The position numbers and the translations under genes were made by a program. Under the pieces are notes generated by a model, which did not search any database, had not been told where the DNA came from, and saw only the letters and a program-made list of their open reading frames with translations. Of a DNA stretch of 58,746 nucleotides, positions 17,382 through 26,823 are shown in pieces (position 1 is the stretch's first letter; every line of letters begins with the position of its first letter). Origin of the DNA: [Limnothrix rosea] IAM M-220 (GTDB taxonomy: Bacteria; Cyanobacteriota; Cyanobacteriia; Cyanobacteriales; MRBY01); the NCBI RefSeq assembly GCF_001904615.1, contig NZ_MRBY01000022.1, forward strand, positions 1 through 58,746, in the 5' to 3' direction.

Positions 17382-18752
17382 TTATTTGCCGATACAAAAA
17401 CGACTAAAAATTCTATCTAGCACCGACTCGGTGACACCTTCCCCGGTAATTTCGCCGAGGGCTTGGATGGCTGTCCGCAAATCGATTGTCCAGAAATCTA
17501 GGGGCAACTGCTCGGAAATCGTATCGGCCACCTGCTCAAGGGATTGTTTTGCCCGGGTGAGTGCTGCTGCTTGTCGTTGGTTGATCGCAAACTCTAAGTC
17601 TGCGGCTCCAACGCTTCCTTCGGCAACGGTCATGGCGATCGCCGTTTCCAGTTCTTCAATGCCCTGGTTCTGTGCTGCTGTGGTGTAAACCACTTGGGTA
17701 ATATTTTCAGGAATAGCGATGGTTTTGGGGTCAGCTAGATCTGTTTTGTTGATCACAAGAATTAAGGGGCGATCGCCAACTTTCTCGAAAATGACTTGAT
17801 CCGCTGCCGTCCAACCTTCCCCTGCATCAATCGTAAACAAAACAAGATCAGCCCTTTGGGAAGCTTGCAAGGATCGCTCCACACCGATTTGTTCGACCGT
17901 ATCTTCTGTTTGCCGAATACCCGCCGTATCTAAAACCTGTACCGGAATTCCTTGGACAACGAGTTGCGATTCCACCACATCCCTTGTTGTCCCCGGCAAG
18001 TCCGTCACAATGGCGCGATCACTGCGACTCCAAGCGTTAAGCAAGCTCGATTTCCCCACATTAGGGCGACCGACAATGGCCACCTTAAGACCACTCCGCA
18101 ATAACTCACCCCGATCAGACGTTTGCAAAATGTGAGTCACCGTCGCTAAAACTTTTGTCAGGTCTTCTTGGATACCGACTTCATCGAGGGGCGGTAAATC
18201 ATCCTCAAAATCGATTCGCGCTTCTACTTCCGACAAAATATCAAGACATTGGGAGCGTAACTCTCGAATTGGTTGCGCTAATCTACCCTGAATTCCGGCA
18301 AGGGCAACTTGGGCTGATTGGGGAGATTTTGCTCCAACAAGTTCAGCCACACTTTCTGCTTGGGTGAGATCGATCCGTCCATTGAGAAACGCTCGCAGGC
18401 TAAATTCCCCGGGTTCCGCTAATCTTGCGCCTGCATCAAGACAAAGTTGTAATACCTGCTGCACGGGCATAATACCGCCATGGCAATGAAATTCCACCAC
18501 GTCTTCTGCGGTAAAGGAACGCGGTGCAAGCATTAACATTAACAGTGCTTCATCGATGAGTTGTTTGGTGGCGGGGTGGCGGACATAGCCATATAAAATC
18601 CGATGGCTCTCCCATTTTTGTTGCCCCGGACTATGGAAAAGTTGCTGGGCGATCGCCGGAGCATCAGCTCCCGATAACCGAACAATGCCGATGCTGCCTT
18701 GGTTTGGCACGACCGCACTGGCGATCGCCACGATGGTATCACCAAGATTCAC
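17382..18752 (-). CDS. mnmE: tRNA modification GTPase MnmE
   Basis: A 456-residue GTPase that, with MnmG, installs the cmnm5 group on wobble U34 of certain tRNAs. Its N-terminal folate-binding domain (about residues 1-120) contains [10 protein letters not shown] and FHCHGG. A helical domain is interrupted by the G domain with G1 [14 protein letters not shown] (about 226-239), G2/G3 TTRDVVE and DTAGIR, and G4 NKTDL. The C-terminal RFCIGK provides the cysteine motif. Full length, normal. It begins three bases after ssb, so the two genes probably share a transcript. mnmG is at 52811. Confidence 0.96.
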   Translation of the reverse strand: MNLGDTIVAIASAVVPNQGSIGIVRLSGADAPAIAQQLFHSPGQQKWESHRILYGYVRHPATKQLIDEALLMLMLAPRSFTAEDVVEFHCHGGIMPVQQVLQLCLDAGARLAEPGEFSLRAFLNGRIDLTQAESVAELVGAKSPQSAQVALAGIQGRLAQPIRELRSQCLDILSEVEARIDFEDDLPPLDEVGIQEDLTKVLATVTHILQTSDRGELLRSGLKVAIVGRPNVGKSSLLNAWSRSDRAIVTDLPGTTRDVVESQLVVQGIPVQVLDTAGIRQTEDTVEQIGVERSLQASQRADLVLFTIDAGEGWTAADQVIFEKVGDRPLILVINKTDLADPKTIAIPENITQVVYTTAAQNQGIEELETAIAMTVAEGSVGAADLEFAINQRQAAALTRAKQSLEQVADTISEQLPLDFWTIDLRTAIQALGEITGEGVTESVLDRIFSRFCIGK

Positions 18753-18755
18753 AGC

Positions 18756-19223
18756 TTAAAAGGGGATGTCATCAAGGTTGGGTTCAGGGTCTGCCGGAGG
18801 TGTGTAAGTGGGAGTCGGCGTTACCGCAGGGGCAGGAGGCTGCTGGTAGGTCGAATTTAGCGGTACAACATTGCTGGGGGTGGGAGCCGGTGTCATTGGT
18901 GCTGGGCTGGGCATGGCCATACCAGAACCAACAGACTGGATCTGCGAAATTACAAATTCTGCCTTCTTTTCCTTAAACCCCTCAGGGCGGTCAATCGTAT
19001 TCATGGTCAAACGACCAACTAAGATGACTTGATCTCCCTCATGGTGAGATTCCTGCACTTGAGTCCCCATATTCCCCCAGGCGATCGCCTTAATTTGACA
19101 GGCGGGGTCACCATCCCGCAATGCGGGAAACTGAATTAACATTTGGGCAAGGGGAGTATTGTCGGGGGTATAGCGTAGTTCTGGTTCGCTCATGATCTGA
19201 GCCATTAATACGCAACTATTCAT
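18756..19223 (-). CDS. ssb: Single-stranded DNA-binding protein
   Basis: A 155-residue cyanobacterial-type SSB. An OB-fold (about residues 1-105) opens MNSCVLMAQIMSEPELRYT and includes GDQVILVGRL and RPEGFKEKKAEFVISQI. A Pro/Thr-rich linker follows, ending in the acidic tip NLDDIPF, the standard protein-interaction tail of bacterial SSBs. It coats ssDNA in replication and repair and recruits partners through the tip. It lies three bases upstream of mnmE on the same strand. Confidence 0.88.
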   Translation of the reverse strand: MNSCVLMAQIMSEPELRYTPDNTPLAQMLIQFPALRDGDPACQIKAIAWGNMGTQVQESHHEGDQVILVGRLTMNTIDRPEGFKEKKAEFVISQIQSVGSGMAMPSPAPMTPAPTPSNVVPLNSTYQQPPAPAVTPTPTYTPPADPEPNLDDIPF

Positions 19224-19313
19224 TCGTCTGCTATCTCGCTGCTATTCACCATATTTGGTTCGATTGTACTCTTTTTATCCGGCCTTGGGCATGGTCTGCG
19301 GGAATTTTAAGCC

Positions 19314-19844
19314 TTAAAATCGCAAGCCGAGACCACCTTGAATAGCAAGGGCTGTACCGCCACCTTCTTCGTAAGCGTCAAAAGCAACAACGGCATTACC
19401 GTAAACAACTGTGTTGCCGTTGGGAATAGCGTAGTCAATACCGGGCTGGAGCACGAAACTTGTTTGGTCGCCGACGGGGGAAGGAGTCTCACCATTTGCA
19501 AAGGACACACCCGCACCAACGTAAGCATCAGTCTGCCAAGAAAGGGGAATATCGTAGGAAATCGTTGGCACAACGGCAGTACTATCACCGATAAAAGCTT
19601 GGGTGCGAATGGAGATAGGCGCTTCTAAAAACTTGTAGCGAGCCGAAATGACAGCGCCAATTTGTTGGCCGTCACCGTTGTCGTCGGAGGTAATACCAAT
19701 GGAACCACCCACACCGATATAGCTACCGTAGGCCGCTTGGGCTTGGGCTGCCGTTTGGCTGCTTAGGACAGCTGCAGTGGTCATAACAGTGGCGGCGATC
19801 GCCACCCTTGTAATTTTGTTTGCTCCAGCAGAAAAAGAGATCAT
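19314..19844 (-). CDS. Outer-membrane beta-barrel-like protein
   Basis: About 176 residues. A signal peptide (basic start, hydrophobic stretch VAIAATVMTTAAVLSS, cleavage near AQAQA) is followed by a small barrel-like domain of alternating polar and apolar strands, beginning AYGSYIGVGGSIGI and ending GGLGLRF with the C-terminal Phe recognised by BamA. I placed the start at ATG 19844, about eight bases after GGGGAG; ATG 19850 is possible. It resembles the OmpA-like or opacity-type eight-strand barrels, but no specific family is recognised. Confidence 0.7.
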   Translation of the reverse strand: MISFSAGANKITRVAIAATVMTTAAVLSSQTAAQAQAAYGSYIGVGGSIGITSDDNGDGQQIGAVISARYKFLEAPISIRTQAFIGDSTAVVPTISYDIPLSWQTDAYVGAGVSFANGETPSPVGDQTSFVLQPGIDYAIPNGNTVVYGNAVVAFDAYEEGGGTALAIQGGLGLRF

Positions 19845-20052
19845 AAACATTACTCCCCAGCCCATTTGTGGTGTTACATCGACGTTGATTTTGGAATTGC
19901 TGCCATTTTAGGCTAATTCACGGGTTAATACCACTGTTTGTCAATTGAGTTGACACCCTATGGACGGCCGTTCCGGTTGATTCTCAATATTGCCCGGCAG
20001 TGCCACAGTTTAAACCAAGGTAATTGTCGGGATTCAACCGTCAATATGATCC

Positions 20053-21606
20053 CTAAATGCGATGTAAAACCACAATGCCCTGTTGCACTAATTCCCAAGT
20101 ATCCGAGTCTTCGGTGGGTGATACCCTAGCGGGCTTTAGGAGCTTGGCTTTTTGGACAGTATCGGCTTGGTAGCCATAGCAAATAAAGAGGTTTTTGAAA
20201 TGGGTGTAATTGTCTGTTGTGATGGACAAATTCGCTTTAGGGATTAAATAATCAATGTTTTTAAAATGGGTTGTCCAATAATCGCCATCTGCTGTTTGGG
20301 TGAGGAGCAACATGGGTGTAAATTCGGATTCGTCGTCGAGATAACTTTCTTGGTGGGAGATACTGAGGGCGATCGCCTCATCTGCTAGCTCCGAGGCATT
20401 GTTGTTGTAGCGATCTACGAGTTCGTCGTAAACATTGGGGAGGTGTACGGGAAAATCCTCATCGTCGTCATCCAGTGACTCATCTGGCAGTGTCTCTAGT
20501 ACGACGGTGTCAGACTCTGTCGTTTCTGTTGCGTTGGCCGCACTACTCGATGTTTCTGTATCTAAGGCTGGTGCTGCGGCCAGGCTAATGAGTTTGTTGG
20601 TGAAGGGATCATCACGTCGCTCAAGTAATTTTGGTTTTAGCTCATATTTTTGTACCAAGCTGGCAATCAGCTCTTCTTCTAAACCGTAGATATCGTTGAG
20701 GGAAAATTGATAGTTTCCGGGCTGATCAACTTTGTCTTGGAAGATTTTGCCGAAATAATAAAACAGAATAAAAACGAGTACCGTTGTCGGCAGCATCACA
20801 ATCAGCGGCAAAAACAGAATGATGCGGTGGGTTGTTTGCACCCGCTGTTTGAGGATTTCGTTTTCTTCGGCGAGGCGGGCAATGGTTTGCTGAAGACCGC
20901 TATCGGGGGCATTGAGGGTGCTATGGAGGCTGAGGGTGGTGTAGAGATATTGAATCGAGGTGTCGAGGTTTGGGGCGATCGCCCCTTTGGTGGCCGTTTG
21001 ATTAAGTTCTTTGAGATTTGCCGCAAACTCGTTTAACTGCTGATCGAGATAGGTCGTAATTTCAGTTTCCGTGACGCTGCCGTAAAAACCATAGCTACTA
21101 TCGGGCAAATTTTCCCGTTCGAAAAAATCTAAAAATTCCTGTACTTGCCGAATCGCGGCAGGCTCAAAACCACCAACAAATGGCTCTAATAATGCGAGTA
21201 AATTTTGTAAAATAACGCCCTGTTGCTCTAGTTCTGTTTTGAGGGCAAGTTGTTGCTGTTGGTCTTCAAAGCGTCCCAGCTGAGTTTCTAGGACACCAAT
21301 TTTTTGCTGCAAATCTTGCACCTTACCGACATAGGTTTCGAAGAAAGTGGCATTAAAGGGTTTGGTTTGTCGATCAATCGCCCCTAATTCGCTAGGTAAC
21401 TGCCGTAGAGCGTTGCGTTCTGCCAAAAATCCTTGATTTAGCTGCAGTAATCCCTGTAAAAAGTCTTTGTTTATCGCTGTTTCTGTTGGCTGGGCGAGGA
21501 CAGGTTGAGCGAGATTTGCGGGGACAAAAGGCAGGCGATCGCCCCCAGTTGCACCGGCAATAATCGAGAGAGTTAAGAAGAAATTGCGCCAGTTGTGACC
21601 AAGCAT
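20053..21606 (-). CDS. Coiled-coil membrane protein of unknown function
   Basis: From ATG 21606, 517 residues; a longer frame begins at 21663. A hydrophobic N-terminal segment (FFLTLSIIAGATGG) looks like a signal peptide ending near NLAQPVLAQ. A predicted helical, coiled-coil region (about residues 80-260) precedes one strong transmembrane helix (IILFLPLIVMLPTTVLVFILFYYFG, shown only by its ends: IILF to YYFG). The C-terminal ~200 residues are probably cytoplasmic, with an acidic linker (LDDDDEDFP) and a globular end containing DSDTWELVQQGIVVLHRI. The topology suggests an envelope-spanning sensor or scaffold. No family recognised. Confidence 0.7.
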   Translation of the reverse strand: MLGHNWRNFFLTLSIIAGATGGDRLPFVPANLAQPVLAQPTETAINKDFLQGLLQLNQGFLAERNALRQLPSELGAIDRQTKPFNATFFETYVGKVQDLQQKIGVLETQLGRFEDQQQQLALKTELEQQGVILQNLLALLEPFVGGFEPAAIRQVQEFLDFFERENLPDSSYGFYGSVTETEITTYLDQQLNEFAANLKELNQTATKGAIAPNLDTSIQYLYTTLSLHSTLNAPDSGLQQTIARLAEENEILKQRVQTTHRIILFLPLIVMLPTTVLVFILFYYFGKIFQDKVDQPGNYQFSLNDIYGLEEELIASLVQKYELKPKLLERRDDPFTNKLISLAAAPALDTETSSSAANATETTESDTVVLETLPDESLDDDDEDFPVHLPNVYDELVDRYNNNASELADEAIALSISHQESYLDDESEFTPMLLLTQTADGDYWTTHFKNIDYLIPKANLSITTDNYTHFKNLFICYGYQADTVQKAKLLKPARVSPTEDSDTWELVQQGIVVLHRI

Positions 21607-21852
21607 AAAATCGGTGGTTTGGTGTCCATAAAATTGTGCCCGGCATGAGTTGCTGAAGGACACCTGCGGTTAAAAGTCGGGATTTGATGAAAGTAGAAGC
21701 AATGATCAAAGAAATAATGAGCCGACCCATTGCACCGTACCCGTAACGGCGATCGCCAAGCAAGAAATTCAGTAAGACGATCGGTGATCGAATTTACTAG
21801 ACAGACATGATACCCTACGAGTTGGCTTCAGTTCATCCCCCTCACTCTGTCC

Positions 21853-22332
21853 ATGAATATCCGCATTGGTAATGGCTACGATGTTCACCGTCTTGTTGCA
21901 GGTAGACCTCTCATTTTGGGCGGTATCAAAATCGAACATCATTTAGGTTTGGATGGGCACAGCGATGCCGATGTCTTGATCCACGCCATTATGGATGCGA
22001 TGCTCGGAGCACTCAGTCTCCGTGATATTGGCTATTATTTTCCCCCCAGCGATCCTCAGTGGAAAGGGGCGGACAGTGTCAAACTCCTTAAGCAAATTGA
22101 CCAGCTGATTAAAGAAAAAGGCTGGCAGATCGGTAATATCGACTCGGTCATTGTCGCCGAACGCCCCAAATTAAAACCCCACATTCCGGCAATGACGAAA
22201 CGTTTAGCAGAAGCATTAGAGATTGATTTAGACCAAGTGGGCATTAAAGCCACAACAAATGAAACATTAGATGCGATGGGTGAAGAAAAAGGAATTTGTG
22301 TCCATGCTGTCGTTTTACTTACAAAAGACTAA
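21853..22332 (+). CDS. ispF: 2-C-methyl-D-erythritol 2,4-cyclodiphosphate synthase
   Basis: A 159-residue MEP-pathway enzyme that cyclises CDP-ME 2-phosphate. Metal ligands are in GNGYDVHRL (Asp and His, about residues 6-14) and [18 protein letters not shown] (about 34-51). [10 protein letters not shown] and [19 protein letters not shown] complete the active site at the trimer interface. The length is normal for a stand-alone enzyme. ATG 21853. ispD is about 6 kb upstream on the other strand. Confidence 0.96.
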   Translation: MNIRIGNGYDVHRLVAGRPLILGGIKIEHHLGLDGHSDADVLIHAIMDAMLGALSLRDIGYYFPPSDPQWKGADSVKLLKQIDQLIKEKGWQIGNIDSVIVAERPKLKPHIPAMTKRLAEALEIDLDQVGIKATTNETLDAMGEEKGICVHAVVLLTKD

Positions 22333-22589
22333 CTGGTTAACGTTTGTTGTACTTGGCAAAAAACTGAATGGGATGACATCAGCGATTACAACAGAACTAT
22401 TCAGCTTTCGCGTGTAAAAAATTTCTGGAATAACAGGATTTCATGTTGAGTGATTACAGTATGAATATCCAAGGCGATCGCCAAAAAATCTGGTGCTAGC
22501 ATTGGCGCAGAGGGGCAAAAATCACGAGATCTAAGCTGCTCTGACATTCTCTTCGATCAACATTTATTGCAAGACTTAGAAAAAAGACC

Positions 22590-23906
22590 ATGGCAAAATC
22601 GATTGTGACCTTAGTTGACCAACTGCCTGAGGACAATATCACCACAAAAGTTTTAAATGCCCTAGATTTTGTCTTCCCCGGCGAGTGGGTCAATGTGAAT
22701 AGCTTTGACGATGCGATTCGTTCCATCACCAAAGAAAGCGATCCGGCAATGGTACAACGCATCCGCGACAAGGCGATCGCCCTCTATGACGACAAAAAAA
22801 ATGGCTATCGAGGCGCAGTCTCTCTCTACCAAACCGTTGATAAAGCAGACGCAGCTCTAGGCACTGCCGCCCTAGCAAATAAAATTGGCGAAAAAATTGG
22901 TCTATTGGGCTTTCTGAATAAAATCACTCCGAAAGCGGATACGAGCCAAACCATTGACCTGATTCTAAAAATTTCCGTTGAAATCCTCGCCTATTGCAAA
23001 CTTAACGGCATTCCCAACGCCAACCCCAAACTATTTGTTCAGGCTTTGCGGGAAAATTACCAAGGCGCGGCCTTAGTGCGGATGGCGACCCTCGTTTGTG
23101 TAGATGGCTTATTACCCCTCGGCCCTGATTTCCTCGAAAAAGTTCACGAATTTGTCGGTAGCTCTAATCAGTCTGAAATCCAGCAAAATACTGGCTACAC
23201 AGTCCTCGGTTCGGCGCTACCCGGTGAAGACAACAAATCTAAAATCAGCTTTCTGAGCGAAAATTTTGAGGCTGTGCGCGGCTGGATGCAGGAACTGATT
23301 AATAAAACAGGTGTTACCCAAAGCGACGTTTTTGGTCATGTCGGTAGCTTTATTCAGTTTGCTGACGATAATCTCGATTTTGTGGCGGCCTTTCTCGACC
23401 AAACCACGAATTATTTTGAGCATACCGGGATTCAAACGGTCGCAACTCACCTCATCCGCGATGCATACATTGCGGTAAAAGAAGATTTGGGGATGCCCGC
23501 GTTGGCGGCGGCAACAATTCCCTTGGCGGGCGAAACACGAATGCAAGAGGTTCCCGCTGGGGCAACCACGATGCAATCGATCCGCCCCCAGCTACGCCAT
23601 GTGCAAACAGACACCATTTTACCCATTCCAGATACATCGATTGTTCACATCGGCAAGCCCAACGACCGGGTCACAACGGAAATTGACTTATCCCGCTATC
23701 CCGACGGTGATGTGGTTTCGCGGATGCACGCCAATCTCTGGACAGAAAATGGTCAAGACTATTTTCTTCTTGATGTGGGTAGTTCCAATGGCACGTTTGT
23801 AAACGGAAAAATGCTTACGCCGAAACAAAAAATCACTCTAAAAAATGGCGATCGCCTTGATTTTGGTCGCGATCAGAAGGTCAGTCTGATTTTTGAGATG
23901 CCTTAG
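22590..23906 (+). CDS. FHA-domain protein with a large helical N-terminal domain
   Basis: A 438-residue cytoplasmic protein. Residues 1 to about 300 are alpha-helical and match no family I know; they open MAKSIVTLVDQLPEDNITTK. After a linker, the C-terminal FHA domain (about residues 345-435) has VVSRMHANLW, VGSSNGTFVNGK and LKNGDRLDFG, so the phosphothreonine pocket (Ser, His, Asn) is intact. The usual leading GR motif is replaced by HIGKPNDRVT. It probably reads a phosphothreonine made by a Hanks-type kinase. It stands alone, 258 bases after ispF. Confidence 0.8.
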   Translation: MAKSIVTLVDQLPEDNITTKVLNALDFVFPGEWVNVNSFDDAIRSITKESDPAMVQRIRDKAIALYDDKKNGYRGAVSLYQTVDKADAALGTAALANKIGEKIGLLGFLNKITPKADTSQTIDLILKISVEILAYCKLNGIPNANPKLFVQALRENYQGAALVRMATLVCVDGLLPLGPDFLEKVHEFVGSSNQSEIQQNTGYTVLGSALPGEDNKSKISFLSENFEAVRGWMQELINKTGVTQSDVFGHVGSFIQFADDNLDFVAAFLDQTTNYFEHTGIQTVATHLIRDAYIAVKEDLGMPALAAATIPLAGETRMQEVPAGATTMQSIRPQLRHVQTDTILPIPDTSIVHIGKPNDRVTTEIDLSRYPDGDVVSRMHANLWTENGQDYFLLDVGSSNGTFVNGKMLTPKQKITLKNGDRLDFGRDQKVSLIFEMP

Positions 23907-23968
23907 TTTTAATGGTTTTAAACTGGGGGCGATCGCCGAATCACTTTAATCAGTTCCTATTAGATTAA

Positions 23969-24598
23969 ATGTCACAAAAAAACGGCCGTTTTCAGCTCAA
24001 ATTGTATTGGCAATGGGTCGGGCTGAATGCCCTCGGTTTCGGTATTGCGACAACGATCTGCTTCTCAACAAAAATCTCTGAATTTAACATTGAGATGTTG
24101 TGGCTATCAGGGTTAGTTGTCGGTAGTATTACGGGAATTTGTCAGGCGATCGCCCTGAAGCAAAAAATCCCCAAACTACGCTATTGGCAATGGATATTGG
24201 CAAATATTGTTGGCGGTTATGCCGGAACATTGGGGGCTCTGCTCCTCATTTCGGCAACATTAGACTCTAATCTACAAGCCTCTCCCTACGTTATCTTTTT
24301 AGCTTTTGGGGCGCTGATTGGCATTGCCATTAGTTTCACCCAAACATTTATGTTGATGCGTCGTGCCCGTGGTGTTTGGACTTGGGGTCTCATAACCATC
24401 ATCGCGCGGGCGATCGCCTGGAGTTCTGTCAGCTTATTTATTCCCCTGCTTTTTCCTGAGGGCATAGAGTTAACAGAGAGTATTTTGCCTGTCCAGGTAT
24501 CACTTGTGGGCGGAACGTTTGGCGGCATGATTTATGGAGTAATTACAGGTTTTGGCCTGAATTGGCTTCGACTAAAAACCATTGTTCAAAAAGCATAA
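23969..24598 (+). CDS. Multi-pass membrane protein of unknown function
   Basis: A 209-residue protein with about five to six hydrophobic helices: WVGLNALGFGIATTICF, MLWLSGLVVGSITGICQAIAL, WILANIVGGYAGTLGALLLI, YVIFLAFGALIGIAISFTQ, LITIIARAIAWSSVSLFIPL and VSLVGGTFGGMIYGVITGF. Glycines are spaced as in packed helical pairs. No catalytic or transport motif is visible. It converges on the ComM-like gene with three bases between stops. Confidence 0.7.
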   Translation: MSQKNGRFQLKLYWQWVGLNALGFGIATTICFSTKISEFNIEMLWLSGLVVGSITGICQAIALKQKIPKLRYWQWILANIVGGYAGTLGALLLISATLDSNLQASPYVIFLAFGALIGIAISFTQTFMLMRRARGVWTWGLITIIARAIAWSSVSLFIPLLFPEGIELTESILPVQVSLVGGTFGGMIYGVITGFGLNWLRLKTIVQKA

Positions 24599-24601
24599 AA
24601 T

Positions 24602-26131
24602 TTACTGCATTCTGTCAATCGTGCGGTACTGGATTGCCTCAGCAATATGAGCAGTTTGAATATTTTGTTCACCAGCGAGATCCGCAATTGTTCGCGAGAC
24701 TTTGAGAATTCGATCCATCGCCCGTGCTGACAAACCTAGTTTCCGAATCGCTGCTTCTAATAACTTCCGGCTCGCTTCATCCAGCACACAGTGCTCTCGC
24801 AGATCGGCCGACTTCATCTCAGAGTTGCAATGAACTTTCGGATTTGCTTTAAAACGCTCCGTCGCAATTTCCCGTGCTTGATTGACTCGCTCTCGAATAG
24901 GTTCTGAACCTTCGCCTGTATCCTGTCGCATCATTTCTTCGGGTTTGAGGCGATTTACCGCGACTTGCAAGTCAATGCGATCCATCAAAGGCCCCGACAA
25001 TTTTGCCCAATACTGTTCCCGCGATCGCGGGCTACAACTACATGCTTGAATCGGATCACCAAAATAGCCACAGGGACAGGGATTTGTGCTGGCGACAAGG
25101 GTAAATTGCGCTGGAAATTCCACTGATTGGCGGGTGCGGGAAATCGTCACAAAACCATCTTCTAAAGGCTGCCGCAGAAATTCGAGGACATTACGTTTAA
25201 ACTCAGTGAGTTCGTCGAGAAAAAGCACACCGCGATGAGCCAGCGAAATTTCTCCCGGACGGGGAAAGCTGCCTCCACCTACCAATGATGGCCCCGATGC
25301 CGAGTGGTGTGGGCTGCGGAAGGGTCGAGAGGTGACTAATTCTCCCCGCTCTTTTAATAAGCCGGCAACGGAGTGAATTTGTGAGACTTCTAGGGCTTCA
25401 TCGAAACTAAGCTGGGGCAAAATCCCCGGTAAGCGTCGCGCCAACATTGTTTTGCCGCTACCTGGTGGCCCGACAAAAATCAAATTATGTCCTCCCGCTG
25501 CGGCAATTTCTAAGGCTCGTCTGGCATGGGTTTGACCTTTTACATCTTTTAAATCCGGCACAAAATGTCGCGATCGCCGAATGGCTTGGCGCATATCTGA
25601 CTGGATAGATTTGTGATCTTTAGGATTGGCTAATAACTCGACAACATCTTGGAGATCTTTGCAGCCATAGACCGTTAACCCCTCCACAACTGAGGCTTCT
25701 TCGGCATTCGCCTTGGGGACAATCATGCCTTGAATACCGAGCCGTTTTGCCGCCGCTGCAATGGGAAGTACTCCGGCCACCGGACGAAGGGTTCCGTCGA
25801 GGGATAGCTCTCCGAGAAATAAAAAATTATCTAGCAGAGCCATTTCAACCTGTTCCGTCGCCGCTAAAATGCCGATCGCCATGGGTAAATCAAAACTAGG
25901 TCCTTCTTTCCGTAAATCCGCTGGCGCTAGGTTCACCAAAATTTTACGGACAGGAAAACCAAAATCGGAATTTTTGACGGCTGCTTTGACCCGTTCTCGC
26001 GACTCCTGCACTGCTGCATCCGGCAATCCGACAATGATCATCTTCGGCAACCCGCCAGAAATATCCACTTCCACCGCCACTTTCAGCGCATCTACTCCAA
26101 CAATGGTCGCACTCCAAACCCTTGCTAACAT
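24602..26131 (-). CDS. YifB/ComM family Mg-chelatase-like AAA+ ATPase
   Basis: A 509-residue protein with an N-terminal Lon-protease-like ChlI domain (about residues 1-170, with NLAPADLRKEGPSFDLPMA), a central AAA+ Mg-chelatase domain with Walker A FVGPPGSGKTMLARRLPG, FRSPHHSASGPSLVGGG, Walker B GVLFLDELTEF and the cysteine-rich STNPCPCGYFGD...CSCSP zinc-like loop, and a C-terminal helical domain ending YRTIDRM. The Haemophilus/Vibrio homologue ComM is a branch-migration helicase in natural transformation, so a recombination role is likely here. Length normal. Confidence 0.93.
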   Translation of the reverse strand: MLARVWSATIVGVDALKVAVEVDISGGLPKMIIVGLPDAAVQESRERVKAAVKNSDFGFPVRKILVNLAPADLRKEGPSFDLPMAIGILAATEQVEMALLDNFLFLGELSLDGTLRPVAGVLPIAAAAKRLGIQGMIVPKANAEEASVVEGLTVYGCKDLQDVVELLANPKDHKSIQSDMRQAIRRSRHFVPDLKDVKGQTHARRALEIAAAGGHNLIFVGPPGSGKTMLARRLPGILPQLSFDEALEVSQIHSVAGLLKERGELVTSRPFRSPHHSASGPSLVGGGSFPRPGEISLAHRGVLFLDELTEFKRNVLEFLRQPLEDGFVTISRTRQSVEFPAQFTLVASTNPCPCGYFGDPIQACSCSPRSREQYWAKLSGPLMDRIDLQVAVNRLKPEEMMRQDTGEGSEPIRERVNQAREIATERFKANPKVHCNSEMKSADLREHCVLDEASRKLLEAAIRKLGLSARAMDRILKVSRTIADLAGEQNIQTAHIAEAIQYRTIDRMQ

Positions 26132-26290
26132 TATGGTTCCCTGTCGTTTTGCTGACTGGCATTATAAAAGATTGGCGATCGCCGCCACACGAAGAGTTCG
26201 TGTAGATTTATAGATAGTGAGACCGAGCGCAATATTGAAATTTATCGCAGCAACCTGAGTGGCGATCGCCCCAAGTCGTAAACTGAAAAT

Positions 26291-26812
26291 ATGGTCTTTT
26301 CTCGTCTCCGAAAATTAATTTTGCTTGTCGGCACAACTTTGGCCTTATCCAGTTGCGCAGGCACTGCACGTATCGTTAATTTTCCCCTCGACCCCGGTGG
26401 ACGGAGTTTAAATAGCCGCTCCCTTGATCTTGATCCCGAAATTTCTGGCAACTATATTGTCTTCGCTTCAGATCGCAATGGTTCCCAAGATATCTATTTA
26501 TTTGATGTTAATACTCGCCAAACAACGCCTGTTTTGGGCTTAAATTCCCTTGATGAAATTGCGTCACAACCCTCTATTTCTGAAGATGGTCGGTACATTG
26601 TTTTTGCAGCTAGTCGGCGGGGAGAATCAGATATTTATCTGTTTGACCGGGAGTTTCAACAAAAACGCAATTTAACTAATAATACTTACCAAGAAGTACG
26701 CAATCCCAATATCAGTGCCGACGGTGCCACAATTGTTTATGAAATTGCTGAAAATGGTCAGTGGGATTTAGTTCTAATTGATCGATCCGGCGATCGCCTT
26801 GATATTGACTAA
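26291..26812 (+). CDS. Short TolB-like (PD40 repeat) lipoprotein
   Basis: A 173-residue lipoprotein. The lipobox LALSSC gives lipidation at about Cys21. Three WD40-like PD40 blades follow: EISGNYIVFASDRNGSQDIY, SISEDGRYIVFAASRRGESD and NISADGATIVYEIAENGQWD, each ending in IYLFD-like or LVLID strands. TolB has six blades, so this is a half propeller that may need a partner or dimerisation. It ends 12 bases from the convergent acyltransferase gene. Confidence 0.8.
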   Translation: MVFSRLRKLILLVGTTLALSSCAGTARIVNFPLDPGGRSLNSRSLDLDPEISGNYIVFASDRNGSQDIYLFDVNTRQTTPVLGLNSLDEIASQPSISEDGRYIVFAASRRGESDIYLFDREFQQKRNLTNNTYQEVRNPNISADGATIVYEIAENGQWDLVLIDRSGDRLDID

Positions 26813-26823
26813 ATTTAAACTCC

